From Hordeum vulgare subsp. vulgare (Eukaryota > Streptophyta > Magnoliopsida > Poales > Poaceae), in assembly GCF_904849725.1 (NCBI RefSeq), contig NC_058524.1, forward strand, positions 490,241,763 to 490,305,762: a stretch of DNA of 64,000 bases, written 5' to 3'. The first letter of the stretch is position 1, and every line of letters starts with the position of its first letter. Under the pieces are notes generated by a model. It was not told the origin of the DNA, did no database searches, and was given only the letters and a program-made list of their open reading frames with translations. Positions 10,846-21,438 of the stretch are shown here, one piece after another. A program made the translations under genes and the position numbers.

Positions 10846-11077
10846 CCCAACAAAGACATACTTAGCTAATTATCCTCTAAAATGACATAATTAGCTTAGT
10901 TCGGTAAAAACATCATAAGAACCTTGGTTAGCTCATTAAAATGACTAATTTAGCTCCAAAATGACATAATAAGCTCAAAATGGCATAAGAACCTTGGTTA
11001 TCTCATGAATGTTATATACTTAGCTTGTTTTCCTGTAAAATTACATAATTAGCCCATTTAGCTCCAAAATGACATAC

Positions 11078-11311
11078 TTAGCTAATTTAGCTCTAAGAAG
11101 AGGAGAAGATGAGAAATGAAAAGAGGAAGAACAAGAAGAAGAGAAGAAGAAGTGAAGAAGAAGGAGAAGAAGAAGAAGGAGGAGAAGGAGTCCTACTTCT
11201 CCTCATTCTTCTCCTTCTTCTTCTTTTCTGCTCTTCTTCTCTTCTTCTTCTTCTTGTTCCTTCTTTTCATTTCTCCTCTTCTCCTCTTCTTGGAGCTAAA
11301 TTAGCTAAGCA
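11078..11311. repeat. Long inverted repeat with GAA/TTC arms
   Basis: The left arm starts CATACTTAGCTAATTTAGCT and enters a GAAGAAGA tract. The right arm is its near reverse complement and ends AGCTAAATTAGCTAAGCATG. Arms of about 110 nt meet near 11192 with little or no loop. The K/E-rich and L/F-rich frames are shadows. Confidence 0.85.
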
Positions 11312-11399
11312 TGTCTTTTTGGAGCTAAATGGATATGAAACTTACTTATTTCTTCTCCTCTTCATCTAGTCTTCTTCTAATAACTTACTTATTTCCCAT

Positions 11400-11790
11400 T
11401 TTGCATAATACATTCACTTCACGGAAGCTTGAATTATATTGATGGAGTGCTTCAATATGGTTCCTTCTAAAATGACTTCACGGAAGCTTGGATTGAAACT
11501 ATTGTAGTAAATGGATATGAAACTTTGTATGTATGGATGAAACTAGTGTAATATATGTTTTGGTACAGATGAAAATTGCATAATATGTATGTATTATGGA
11601 TGAAACTTATTTTAATATGGTTATGAGTATGGGGCAGTTTGTGTGAAATATATTATGTATTATGGATTATGAATGAAACTGTCAAATATATATTCTGTAT
11701 TATGGATGAAACTGTCATATATATATATGATCCTGATTTGTGTGAAAATTGCTGAATATTATTAAAAATAAAATAAACAGGGGCAGTTTG
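11400..11790. repeat. AT-rich degenerate repeats (ATGGATGAAACT)
   Basis: Several spaced copies of TATTATGGATGAAACT and related versions occur. No coding potential is seen. This fills the space before the right subterminal repeats. Confidence 0.6.
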
Positions 11791-11794
11791 GACC

Positions 11795-12271
11795 CTTTGT
11801 CGTCTGCCCACCGACGGCAAAGGAGCTACACCAGACGGCAAAGGGTACAAACTCGCATTTTGAATCAAACTGGGTGACCCCTTTGATGTGTGCATTCTTA
11901 TGGGCAGACGGCAAAGGGGCAAAGGGCAGACGACAAAGGGGTAAACGAGAGGGGCTTTCATGGCACCTTTGCCGTCAGCCCACCAGCATGGTAGACGGCA
12001 AAGGGGTGCAGGGCACACAACAAACTATCTATGGGCCCAGCAGGCTACCGTTAGCACTTGATGGAGGTTCCCGCGGATGTGTCGTCCCATATTATTTTCC
12101 GTTTGTCCCCTCACGACAAAGATCCTTTGCCATCAGCAGGCCCAATGCAGACGGCAAAGAGGCCCTTCGTCGTATATTTGTTTTCCGTCCAGTTTGTCAT
12201 CTGCTGACGGACGGCAAAGGCCTTTGCCGTCCGGGGCATAGCAGATGGCAAAGTATCTGATCCCTGTATTG
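11795..12271. repeat. CACTA right subterminal repeats and terminal inverted repeat
   Basis: GACGGCAAAGG and CTTTGCCGTC copies occur throughout, mirroring the left end. The terminus is 12247-12271 and is followed by the CTT duplication (12272-12274). The last bases read GTATTG where CAGTAGTG or CTGTAGTG is usual, so the terminal motif has mutated. Confidence 0.8.
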
Positions 12272-12274
12272 CTT

Positions 12275-12859
12275 GCATCCACGTGTGCCTTCGGCATTAG
12301 GAATCACCGCCACCGATGGAATCTTTGCCACCATCATTTCCTAGCGGTTTCATCATCGAGCTAGGGTATGAATACGACCCCTTATGTGCTCCTCTATCTG
12401 ATTCATGTGCATTAGGTCACTCCCATCTACAATCCACTCCGTGAAACTCCTCTTCACCACTACAAAATTCCATAGAATAGAGAACAGAGAAATTTAGTGA
12501 TCTGATCTCCCGCTACATGCATCTCGGTGATACCGAGTTGATAAACTCGGCTCCATCGATTTAGCTTTTTGGGTTACTGAGAACAGCTTCGGTGAGACTG
12601 AGTAGTTCTTTTTGGTTACACCAGAAAGTCTGCACAAGTCTGTGCTAATGCAAGTGGTCATTCTCAGTGACTCCAAAAAATTCAACCTGGTGCTACCGAA
12701 ATACATTTTGAAGTAGATCATACCAATAGTTTTAAGTTCAAATTTTGAAAAAATCTACAATTTTGTGATACTTATGTTTCGAGCTCTTCTATATCTATGT
12801 GGTAGCTTGTGTGCTTGGTTTGAATAATTTGAGGTTCCAATGACAGTCACAACAATTTT
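12275..12859 (+). other. LARD remnant, leader-like region after the CACTA
   Basis: Non-coding sequence with more CTCGGTGATACCGAG-type motifs (about 12520-12620). It leads into the gag-like ORF that becomes recognisable at about 12860. A CACTAC at 12455 is probably chance. Confidence 0.4.
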
Positions 12860-13412
12860 AGTGAGCCCCATGTTGAGTCTGATTCAGGCACTAGTCCTAA
12901 GAGGACCACTTCTGAGCCAGGCACCCCCAACTCCCATAGCTTGCCCAAGGCTTCCACAAGGACCAGGAGGAAGCTGAATTCTGATGAAGATTTGGATTTT
13001 TTTGCCGTAGAGTCTCCTCCCCAGAAGCAGAAAGAGAAGTCTGTTGTCAAGAGAATTGTCAGGAAGGAGTAACTTAAACCTTCTGACATGACAGCTCTAG
13101 AGTCTGCAAGGAAAGGGATGGCACTTACCCTTGAGAGACCTCCTAAGAAGCCAGGTGTGAAGAGAGTCAGGAACAAAACTATTCATGTCATTGGTAGACA
13201 AACTTCCATGTATGAATACCGAGTAGAAACTCTTGCTGCTGAGGAAGAGGAAGAGGAAGTACCAGCTAAGGCCCCTCCTCCAAAGAAGATGAAGAAGCTT
13301 ATGGCAGATTCTATGAAGCCTTCTGCTCCAAAGGCTTCAGCTCCAAAGAAGCATGTAGCTCCCAAGAGGACTACAAAGGACATACCTGCAGTGGCTAAAG
13401 AGAAAGGCACTG
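12860..13412 (+). pseudogene. LARD gag-like ORF, part 1 (interrupted by Fatima-like element)
   Basis: One frame is open from about 12860 to 13412 except for a TAA at 13070-13072. It encodes a charged, low-complexity N-terminal region: a TRTRRKLNSDEDLDFF segment, then TALESARKGMALTLERPP, an acidic run and K/A/P repeats. The reading frame is cut exactly where the Fatima-like LTR starts (13413). It resumes after that element's 3' LTR, with CACTG repeated on both sides (13408-13412, 26004-26008). The protein type is known from pol-less Triticeae retroelements; its function is not established. Confidence 0.72.
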
Positions 13413-13948
13413 TGATGGGGTTATAGTCCCAGGGTAGGGTCATAGGTCTGCCCTATAGGTCCTACCCAAGGACTACCCTTCATAGAAGACAAGGCCCTTA
13501 GACAGTTCCGACTGAACTAAAGGCGCCCCCATCATCCAGTCGGAGACGATCCACTCGGAGCATATCTAACGTACCGACTCGAATCCACTATGTACATCGT
13601 AACCTCCCAGGAGGGCAACAGTCATACGTTTTCATACACCATTATTAGCATTTAAAGCTTACGTTACTTGTAACGTAAGCATTTACTCGCCACTATTCCA
13701 CCCTTGTCCACCGGGCCATTATGAAGGGCAGCGCACTCTATATAAGCGGCCCTTGCCCACCGGTGCAAGGGTTGGCACTTGCTGTAATCCTATAATCCAC
13801 TCGACACAAAGCTCCCAAGAGCACTGAGACGTAGGGCTTTTACCTCCACCGTAGAGGGGCCTGAACTCATACATCCTCGCCGTAGCTAAGGCTCTGCCCA
13901 TATAATTTCGTACCCCATACTTCTACTGTCAGACTTATACCCACGACA
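13413..13948 (+). repeat. Fatima-like 5' LTR
   Basis: Begins TGATGGGG and ends CCCACGACA. TATA box TATATAAG at 13739-13746. It carries ACTCGGAG-type motifs that recur through the internal region. Confidence 0.92.
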
Positions 13949-13968
13949 GTTGGCGCCCACCGTGGGGC
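13949..13968 (+). other. Primer-binding site of the Fatima-like element
   Basis: GTTGGCGCCCACCGTGGGGC directly follows the 5' LTR. This is the usual primer-site text of grass Tat-lineage elements. I did not assign the tRNA. Confidence 0.75.
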
Positions 13969-14015
13969 AAGCGTCTAAGCGACTTCCGGCGAGTTTGCGA
14001 TTTCATCTTTTCGTC

Positions 14016-16352
14016 ATGTCGTCCGGCGGAGCTCTGTGCATGGGTCATGAGATCCTCTTCGGTGCCCTCTCCTTCATCACCGACGATTCGGCATGGCTTC
14101 GGGATGCGCCCCTCGACGTCGAGGCGCTTCTCAGTCGCGGGGCTACGCACTTCTGTGCCAGTTCCTGCGGTGTTCTTCTTCTCCAGCCAGCGACCCCGGT
14201 GTCGATCTTCGCCCCCGTCACGCGCCGCAACAAGCGATCCCGTCGTCCGCGGCTCCAGCGTTGGGTGCGACACGCCCAGGCGTGACAAAACGCGTCCTCT
14301 CAAGTGGCGGTGCTTGAATAGGTTGCGGTCCCGCCGTCATCCCAGTGCTTGGAGTCAGTTCTGACTGAACTACCTTCCGAGTATCCGGGTCGCGGGCCTG
14401 CAGCCGAAGTTCTCATGGCCAATTCCCACGAAAGTCCCCTCGGGACTGGGCGGAACGAGCATGAGTTCGGAGAATCATCCGGCGCTCGTCGTCAGCACCA
14501 TCGTTCTTCCGGTCGACGCACTCGCCACAACAACGTCGAGGTGTTCCGCACACCCATCCTCAACTTGGCTTGAGCCGCCAGAATAGCCGATTCTCTCCAG
14601 CCGACTGATTCAGAGGCTGGTAGGGGAATCGAGCAGATCCGTGCCTTGTTGCATACGACGCAACAACAAAATTCGGCGGTCTCCCAGTCGCACAATAGGA
14701 TCCACAATAGTTCTGTTCAAGCGAACACGCATCAGTCGATTTTCAGTCCCGACTCTCACCAGCGACGCAGAGGGGGCAGCCGTTCCAGCGATCCGAGTCG
14801 GAATCCGCTTCCCATTCGGTCTCATCCCGAAGATCGTCGCCGTTCGTGTACTCCTCCGCGGAGTGGGCCTTACGGGCCCCGGCATTACGATGATCGTCGT
14901 TCGGGCGGTGGCGCGCATGATCCAAGGCCTGATGCAAGAGGGTACATCGCCCAAAAGAAGGTTGACAAAAGTCGAGCCCACCATGATGATCACGATAGAG
15001 ACCGTCCGAGTGGAAGTAGGACCGTCGTTTCTGGCCCCGAGTGCTTCAGTTGGGCCATCCGCTCAGCTGACATCCCTCCCAACTTCCGATTGGCGACGGG
15101 AATCAGCAAATTCACGGGATAGTCCAAACCAGAGACTTTGTTGGACGACTACAGAGTGGCGGTCCAGATTGGTGGCGGAGATGACCATGTCGCCATGAAA
15201 CATCTCCCACTGATGATCGACGGTTCGGCACGAGCTTGGCTAAACGAGTTAGCTCCGTCAAGCATCTACAGTTGGGCAGATTTGGCTCGAGTCTTCATCA
15301 GGACCTTCGAGGGTACATGCAAACGCCCTGCTGGTCTCGTAGAGCTTCAACATTATGTCCAGAAGCAAAACGAGCCCTTGCGCGATTTCATCCAGCGCTG
15401 GACGACCCTCTACAACACGGTGGAGAACGTCACAGAGCACCAAGCAGTCTGCACCTTCAACGCAGGCGTTCGGTGCAGAGATCTGTACCTGAAGTTTGGT
15501 CGGACAGGCGACATCTCCATGAGCAAGATGATGGAGATAGCCGCGCTCTATGCAAATGGCGAAGAGGAGGACCGCACACGTAGCGGCAAGCATAAGTCAG
15601 TCGCCGACGGAGATGGGAGCAACACTTGGAAGCAGAAACAGAAAGCTCAATCCACTCCGCAGGCAGAGGCGGCTGCCATTACAAATGCTAAGTTCAAAGG
15701 CAAGGGGAAAGCACAGTACACCCCCAAGAAGAGGCAGTCAGGAAATTCCATCCTAGATCAACAGTGTCCAATCCACATGAAGACGGATGAAGAAGGCAAT
15801 GTCATATTGCCGAAGCATACCACTCGGCAGTCTCGCCTCCTGATCCAAGGATTTGGTGAAGGGCAGCCGAGTGAGAAAGAAGCCAAGCAAGATGATGAGG
15901 GCAAGGAGGATCCGTTCCCCCAAGTCCATGCAACGTTGATGATTTTGGCTGATGTGGAAAGCAAAAGTCGACTGAAGCCTGTCAACAGGGAGGTAAACAT
16001 GGCAACCCCATCCACTCCCACGTTCCTCAAGTGGTCACAGACTGCGATCGCCTTTGATCAGTCAGACCACCCAGCACACGTACCCACCCCAGGGAGGCAA
16101 GCTCTGGTCGTCGACCCGGTGGTGGAAGGAGTTAGGCTGCGCAAAGTCCTCATGGACGGTGGCAGCGGCTTGAATATCATGTACGCCGACACTCTCAAGG
16201 GAATGGGCATTCCGATGTCCAGACTTAGCGAGAGCAGTATGCAGTTCCATGGATTCGTCCCAGGAAGAAAGGCCAAATCACTCGGCCAGATTGCGTTGGA
16301 TGTCGTCTTCGGCTCTGACAAGAACTTCCGCAAAGAGAAGTTAACATTTTAA
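14016..16352 (+). pseudogene. Fatima-like gag-protease, multiple stops
   Basis: A single frame runs from ATG 14016 to 16352 with stops at about 14283 (TGA), 14316, 14571 (TGA), 15120 (TAG) and 16350 (TAA). The most conserved part is the gag core at 15138-15560 (PLMIDGSARAWLNEL, then ADLARVFIRTFEGT and LRDFIQRW). A Lys/Gln-rich linker follows, then a retropepsin-like site VLMDGGSGLNIMY near 16150-16190, which is the DGGS form common in Tat elements. A normal gag-protease would be one uninterrupted frame. No frameshift is visible here; the damage is nonsense only. One stop fits a CGA-to-TGA change (14571). Confidence 0.85.
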
Positions 16353-17857
16353 GTGGTAGACTTCCAGAGTGCATACCATGCGATTCTGGGCCGTCTGGCA
16401 TATGCGCGTTTCATGGCCCGTCCATGTTACGTCTATTTGAAGCTGAAGATGCCAGGTCCCAAAGGTGTGATTACTGTCACAGGCAATCGGCAGCGGGCCG
16501 AGGAGTGTCTGCAGTAGGGGTCGAGAATTGCTGATCATCAGATGGCTATACTCGAGCTGGATGAGTACAAGAAGACCGCCGACCCCGCTGACCTGATGCG
16601 TTCAAAGAAGCCAACTTCCGATTCCGCATTCCAGTCGGCGGGAGACACGAAGAAAGTCAGCATCCACCCGAGGACGACACCGCCGCCCCGACAAACATCT
16701 TCACCACCCTTGATCCAAAATAGGAAGCCGAGCTCATCCAATTCCTCCGTGAGAACTGGGACATTTTTGCATGGAAGCCTGCTGACATGCCAGGTGTACC
16801 CAGGGAGTTGGCTGAGCACCGACTGCATGTGGATCCTGCCGCTCAGCCAGTCCGAGAACGCCTGCATCGGTCCACCGCGCACAAGAGGAAAGCAATCGGA
16901 GAGGAGGTGGCTAAACTTTTGGCAGCCAACTTAATTCGCGAGGTACACCACTCCGAGTGGCTCACTAATGTTGTCATGGTGCCCAAGAAGGACAAGTCTC
17001 TCCATATGTGCATCGATTTCAAGCATCTCAATAAGGTATGTCCGAAAGATCACTTCCCGCTCCCCCGCATTGATCAAATCGTTGATTCGACTGTGTGTTG
17101 CGAGCGCTTATCCTTCCTTGATGCCTATTCGGGCTATCATCAGATCCGCTTGTATGGTCCAGATGAATTAAAAACAGCCTTCATCACCCCATTCAGGTGC
17201 TTCTGTTACATCACTATGACATTCGATTTGAAGAATGCAGGAGCAACTTTTATGCGCATGATCCAAAAATGCCTCCTAGACCAGATCAGTCGAAATGTGG
17301 AGGCATATATGGATGATATCGTCCTCAAGTCACGCAAAGGTTCCGACCTGCTGACTGACTTGGCAGAAACATTCGCCAACCTACGTAGGTACGATATCAA
17401 GCTCAACCCAGCCAAGTGTTCATTCAGTGTTCCCAGCGGGAATTTACTCGGTTTGTTCGTTTCCGAACGAGGGATCGATGTCAACCCCGAAAAGATCGGG
17501 ACCATTGTTTGAATGGAGCGGCCGGTAAGAGTACATGATGTTCAAAAGCTCACAGGTTGCCTAGCGGCTTTGAGCAGGTTTATCGCTCGACTCGGCGAGA
17601 AGGCGTTACCTCTGTACCGACTCATGAAGAAGTCAAATACCTTCGAGTGGACAGACGAAGCCCGAATCGCATTCGACGACCTCAAAGCCCTGCTTTCCAC
17701 CCAGCCGGTTCTTACTGCCCCACTCAGTAAAGAACCCCTTCTTCTGTACATCGCGGCTACAAATCAAGTCGTCAGCACCGTTTTGACAGTCGAACGCGAA
17801 GAAGAACGCAAAGCGTACAAAGGTCAGCGGCCAGTATATTATGTTCCGAAGTCCTGA
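16353..17857 (+). pseudogene. Fatima-like reverse transcriptase and RNase H
   Basis: After the gag stop the frame continues to about 16780 and then shifts; RT is read from about 16787. RT motifs: VVMVPKKDKSLHMCIDFKHL, LSFLDAYSGYHQI and the catalytic YMDD in EAYMDDIVLKS (about 17305-17335). A stop at 17510-17512 falls just before the thumb and RNase H part (17513-17857), which has FEWTDEARIAFDDLK and LLLYIAAT where the usual catalytic aspartate motif has decayed. Another stop closes the segment at 17857. Confidence 0.85.
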
Positions 17858-17968
17858 CTCCTTCCAAGCAGAGGTATCCCGATTATCAGAAACTTATTTA
17901 TGGGATCTAGATGACTGCAAAGAAGGTGGCTCATTATTTCCAAGATCACTCGGTATCTGTCATATCTG

Positions 17969-18790
17969 ATGCTCCGTTGTCGGAAATTCTCCACAATCGG
18001 GACGCATCAGGCCGAGTGGCATAGTGGGCAATGGAGATGCTACTGCGACATCAAGTTCGAAGCCAAGAAAGCTATAAAGTCTCAAGCTCTTGCTGACTTC
18101 ATAGCAGAATGGACCATGTTCTTCGATGGGTCCAAGATGTTGAATGGCTCTGGCGCCGGCGTAGTGCTCATATCCCCAAAAGGTGATAAACTCAAGTATG
18201 TGTTGCAGATCCATTTTGATTCTTCCAACAACGAAGCAGAGTACGAAGCTCTCCTTTACGGGTTGCGCATGGCCATCACGCTCGACGTCCATCGCCTGAT
18301 GGTCTATGGCGACTCAGATCTAGTGGTTAATCAAGTAATGAAGGAATGGGAGGTAAGGAACCCCACCATGACTGCATACTTCAACGCAATAAGGAAGCTC
18401 GAGAAGAAGTTCGAAGGTCTAGAACTTCATCGTATTCCCCGACTGAAAAACCAAGCAACAGATAAATTGGCAAAACATGGATCCACTCGGAGACCGGTCC
18501 CGAGTGATGTCTGCCTCGAACACCTACACCTCCCCTCGGTAAAAGAAGATCCTTTTACAGAGGAACCAGTACAACCGAAGAGCTCAACTGATCAGACTGA
18601 AGTCGAGGTCCCCGCTGTGGTTGATTTGATCATGGAGATTCTAGCTGTCATTCCCGAATGGACTGTGTTGTTCATTGCGTACATCATGAGGCAAGAGTTA
18701 CCAGAAGACGAAGTCCAAGCTAGGGAGATCGTTCGCAGGTCGAAGTCCTTCACCTTCATTGATGACCAGTTATACAGGGAAAGTGTTTGA
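17969..18790 (+). pseudogene. Second (archaeal-type) RNase H of Tat lineage
   Basis: In the same frame as RT, after two stops (about 17909 and 18022), lies a second RNase H: MFFDGSKMLNGSGAG (first Asp), NNEAEYEALLYGL (Glu) and VYGDSDLVVNQV (second Asp). This extra domain is a recognised feature of plant Tat elements and probably supplements the older, weakened RNase H. All three motifs look intact. The segment ends with a TGA at 18788-18790. Confidence 0.85.
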
Positions 18791-19891
18791 GGCATCCTTC
18801 AGCGGTGTATCTCTCCTGACAAGGGGCAGTTAATTTTGGAAGAAATTCACTCGGGAACCTGCGGCCATCATGCCTCCTCAAGGGAAATCGTCGCCAAAGC
18901 ATTCACAGCTGGTTTCTTCTAGTTGCAGGCGAATGAAATGGAAAAAGATATGGTCGAACGTTGCGAAGGTTGTCAGTTCTATTCAAACAAGTCCCACAAG
19001 CCAACGTCTGCACTGAAGAAAATTCCTCTTGCTTGGCCATTCCCCGTGTGGGGATTAGATATAGTCGGACCGTTCAGAACAGGCCAAGGAGGATTCACTC
19101 ATCTACTGGTAGCAGTCGACAAGTTTACCAAGTGGATTGAAGCCAAGCCTATCAAGAAGCTTGATGCCCTTACGGCCGTCAAATTTATCAGAGACATCAT
19201 CGCCAGATACGGGGTTCCGCACAGCATAATCACCGACAATGGCACAAACTTTGACTCGGAGAGGTTCAAAGGTTTTTTCGCGGGCCAAGGTATCCGAGTG
19301 GATTTTGCATCCATCGCGCACCCCCAAACAAATGGGCAAGCGGAGCGGGCGAATGGACTTATCCTTCAAGGGTTGAAGCCTCGACTCCTGCGAGAAGTTG
19401 GACATGCCGCCGGCACATGGGTCACCGAGCTGCCTTCGGTGCTGTGGGGCTTCCGCACAACTCCGAATAGATCGACAGGGTGATCCCCATTTTTCCTCGT
19501 TTATGGAGCAGAGGCGGTCCTTCCAAGTGACTTGCTTCACAAGTCTCCACGAGTCGAACTCTTCTCCGAAGCCGAAGCAGAGCAAGCCAGGAAAGACGGA
19601 GTGGACCTTTCAGAAGAGGAGCGCGAGATGGCACTGATCCGTTCAACAATTTATCAACAAGATCTGCGGTGATTTCATGCGCGGCACGTCAGGAGCCGCA
19701 CATTCCAAGCAGGCGACCTGGTGCTCCGAGTGGATCAACAGAGACCACACAAGTTGGCTCCCGCCTAGGAAGGACCGTTCATCATCTCTAAGATGCTGAA
19801 CAACGGAGCATATTGACTCTACAACCACGACAGGAAAACGGAAGAGCCGCGAGCATGGAATGGAGATCTACTGAAGCGCTTCTACACATAA
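18791..19891 (+). pseudogene. Fatima-like integrase
   Basis: Same frame, starting with a degraded zinc-binding region (EIHSGTCGHHASSREI, CEGCQFY). The core follows with D in WGLDIVGPF, D in ITDNGTNF and E in NGQAERANG, so the DDE triad is present. Stops lie at about 18920 (TAG), 19481 (TGA), 19670 (TGA), 19766 (TAG) and 19814 (TGA). Several fit single C-to-T changes (CGA to TGA, TGG to TAG). The natural end is FYT-TAA at 19889-19891. Confidence 0.86.
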
Positions 19892-20003
19892 CCGCCGACG
19901 GAGACAATGTAAAGAACAAGTATCATCGAAGTAATACAAAGCACATTGGTTTCTTGCCGATTAAAAATTCTTCCGCGTTCGCAAACTCCGGTCTAGAAAA
20001 CTA

Positions 20004-21179
20004 ACTCCGAGTGTGCACTAAAAGTCACGCTCGGGGACTTAGCCGCAACCCAGAGTCGCCTAAGTAACAACTCGCTCCGAGTGTGCACGAAAAATCACAC
20101 TCGGAGACTTAGCTGCGACCCAGAGTCGCCTAAGTACAAACTCGCTCCAAGTGTGCACTAAAAGTCACCCTCGGAGACTTAGCTGCGACCCAGAGTCGCC
20201 TAAGTAAACAACTCGCTTCGAGTGTGCATGAAAAGTCACACTCGGAGACTTAGCTGCGACCCAGAGTCGCCTAAGTACAAACTCGCTCCGAGTGCGCACT
20301 AAAAGTCACACTCGGAGACTTAGCTGCAACCCAGAGTCACCTAAGTACAAACTCGCTCCGAGTGTGCACTAAAAGTCACACTCGGGGACTTAGCTGCGAC
20401 CAAGAGTCGCCTAAGTACAAACTCTCTCTGAGTGTGCACTAAAAATCACACTCGGAGACTTAGCTACAACCCAGAGTCGCCTAATTACAAACTCGCTCTG
20501 AGTGTGCACTAAAAGTCACACTCGAAGACTTCGTTGCGACCCAGAATCGCCTAAGTAAACAACTCACTCCGAGTGTGCACGAAAAGTCACACTCGGGGAC
20601 TTAGCTGCAACTCATAGTCGCCTAAGTAAAAAGCTTCCTCCGAGTGTATAGTCGAGATACACTCGGAGGCTTAGCAGACCCTCATTGAGGCTCATGTGGA
20701 TGTGAAGACAACTGACAACTACATGAGTAACAACTCGCTCTGAGTGTGCACGAAAAGTCACACTCGGGGACTTAGCTGCGTCCCAGAGTCGCCTAAGTAA
20801 ACAACTCGCTCTGAGTGCGCACTAACAGTCACACTCGGGGACTTAGCTGCGACCCAGAGTCGCCTAAGTAAAAACTAGCTCCGAGTGTGCACCAAAAGTC
20901 ACACTCGGGGACTTAGCCGCGACCCAGAGTCGCCTAAGTAAAAACTCGCTCCGAGTGTGCACCAAAAGTCACACTCGGAGACTTAGCTGCGACTCAGAGT
21001 CGCGTAAGTAAAAAAATTGCTCCGAGTGTGCATTTCAAGTCACACTCGGAGACTTAGATGCGAACCAGAGTCGCCTAAGTAAAAAAGCTTCCTCCGAGTG
21101 GGAACTCGAGATACACTCGGAGGCTTAGCAGACCCTCATTGAGGCTCATGTGGATGTGAAGACAACTGACAACTACATG
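20004..21179. repeat. Tandem array of about 70 bp, 16 units, two stem-loops each
   Basis: Sixteen units start near 20004, 20075, 20145, 20215, 20286, 20356, 20426, 20496, 20567, 20638, 20737, 20808, 20878, 20948, 21020 and 21092. Each has CTCCGAGTGTG...CACACTCGGAG (an 11-bp inverted repeat) and then GCGACCCAGAGTCGC. Units 10 and 16 are variants followed by the same 50-bp block ending GACAACTGACAACTACATG, which gives a higher-order repeat of about 455 bp. The array lies between the integrase stop and the last exon of the antisense gene. Confidence 0.92.
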
Positions 21180-21438
21180 CTCCGCATGTTTGCCATTGGC
21201 TTCACCAAGAGATGCCCAAACAAAATCCACGAGCCAAAATCGTGTCAAAAAAAATACTCAGCGAAAGAAGAGCAAAAGATCCGGTTCGAATTCAAATCGG
21301 TTATGCGATCAGTCGGCTCGGTGTGAATCAAGTTTATCCACACCGCGCCATGAATGTACCGGCCAACAGAAGTGGCCAAAGTTTAATACAGACTCCACTC
21401 GGCATACTGAGGTAAATGTGCCTTCGTCATAAAGTTTA

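Larger units (their letters stand above)
7815..12271 (+). mobile_element. Defective CACTA (En/Spm) DNA transposon, complete ends
   Basis: The left end is CACTACTGGAAATAG... and the right end, reverse-complemented, is CAATACAGGGATCAG...; they agree at about 18 of 25 terminal positions. A 3-bp target duplication, CTT, flanks the element (7812-7814 and 12272-12274), as expected for CACTA. Both ends carry many TTTGCCGTC/GACGGCAAA subterminal repeats. Inside are C-rich minisatellites, a broken transposase N-terminus, two purine/pyrimidine foldbacks and an AT-rich repetitive tail. The 4.46-kb length, against the larger size of autonomous CACTAs, and the broken transposase make it non-autonomous. 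Confidence 0.88.

Noticed and set aside
12453..12462. Second CACTA terminus (CACTAC)
   Set aside because: No matching inverted end, no subterminal repeats adjacent, no duplication.
14047..15198. Alternative frames at the gag N-terminus, including a 185-codon one
   Set aside because: The frame of 14016 continues in register into the gag core; the others are GC-driven shadows.
20004..21179. CRISPR-like regular repeats
   Set aside because: Units are contiguous tandem copies with no unique spacers, inside a plant retrotransposon.
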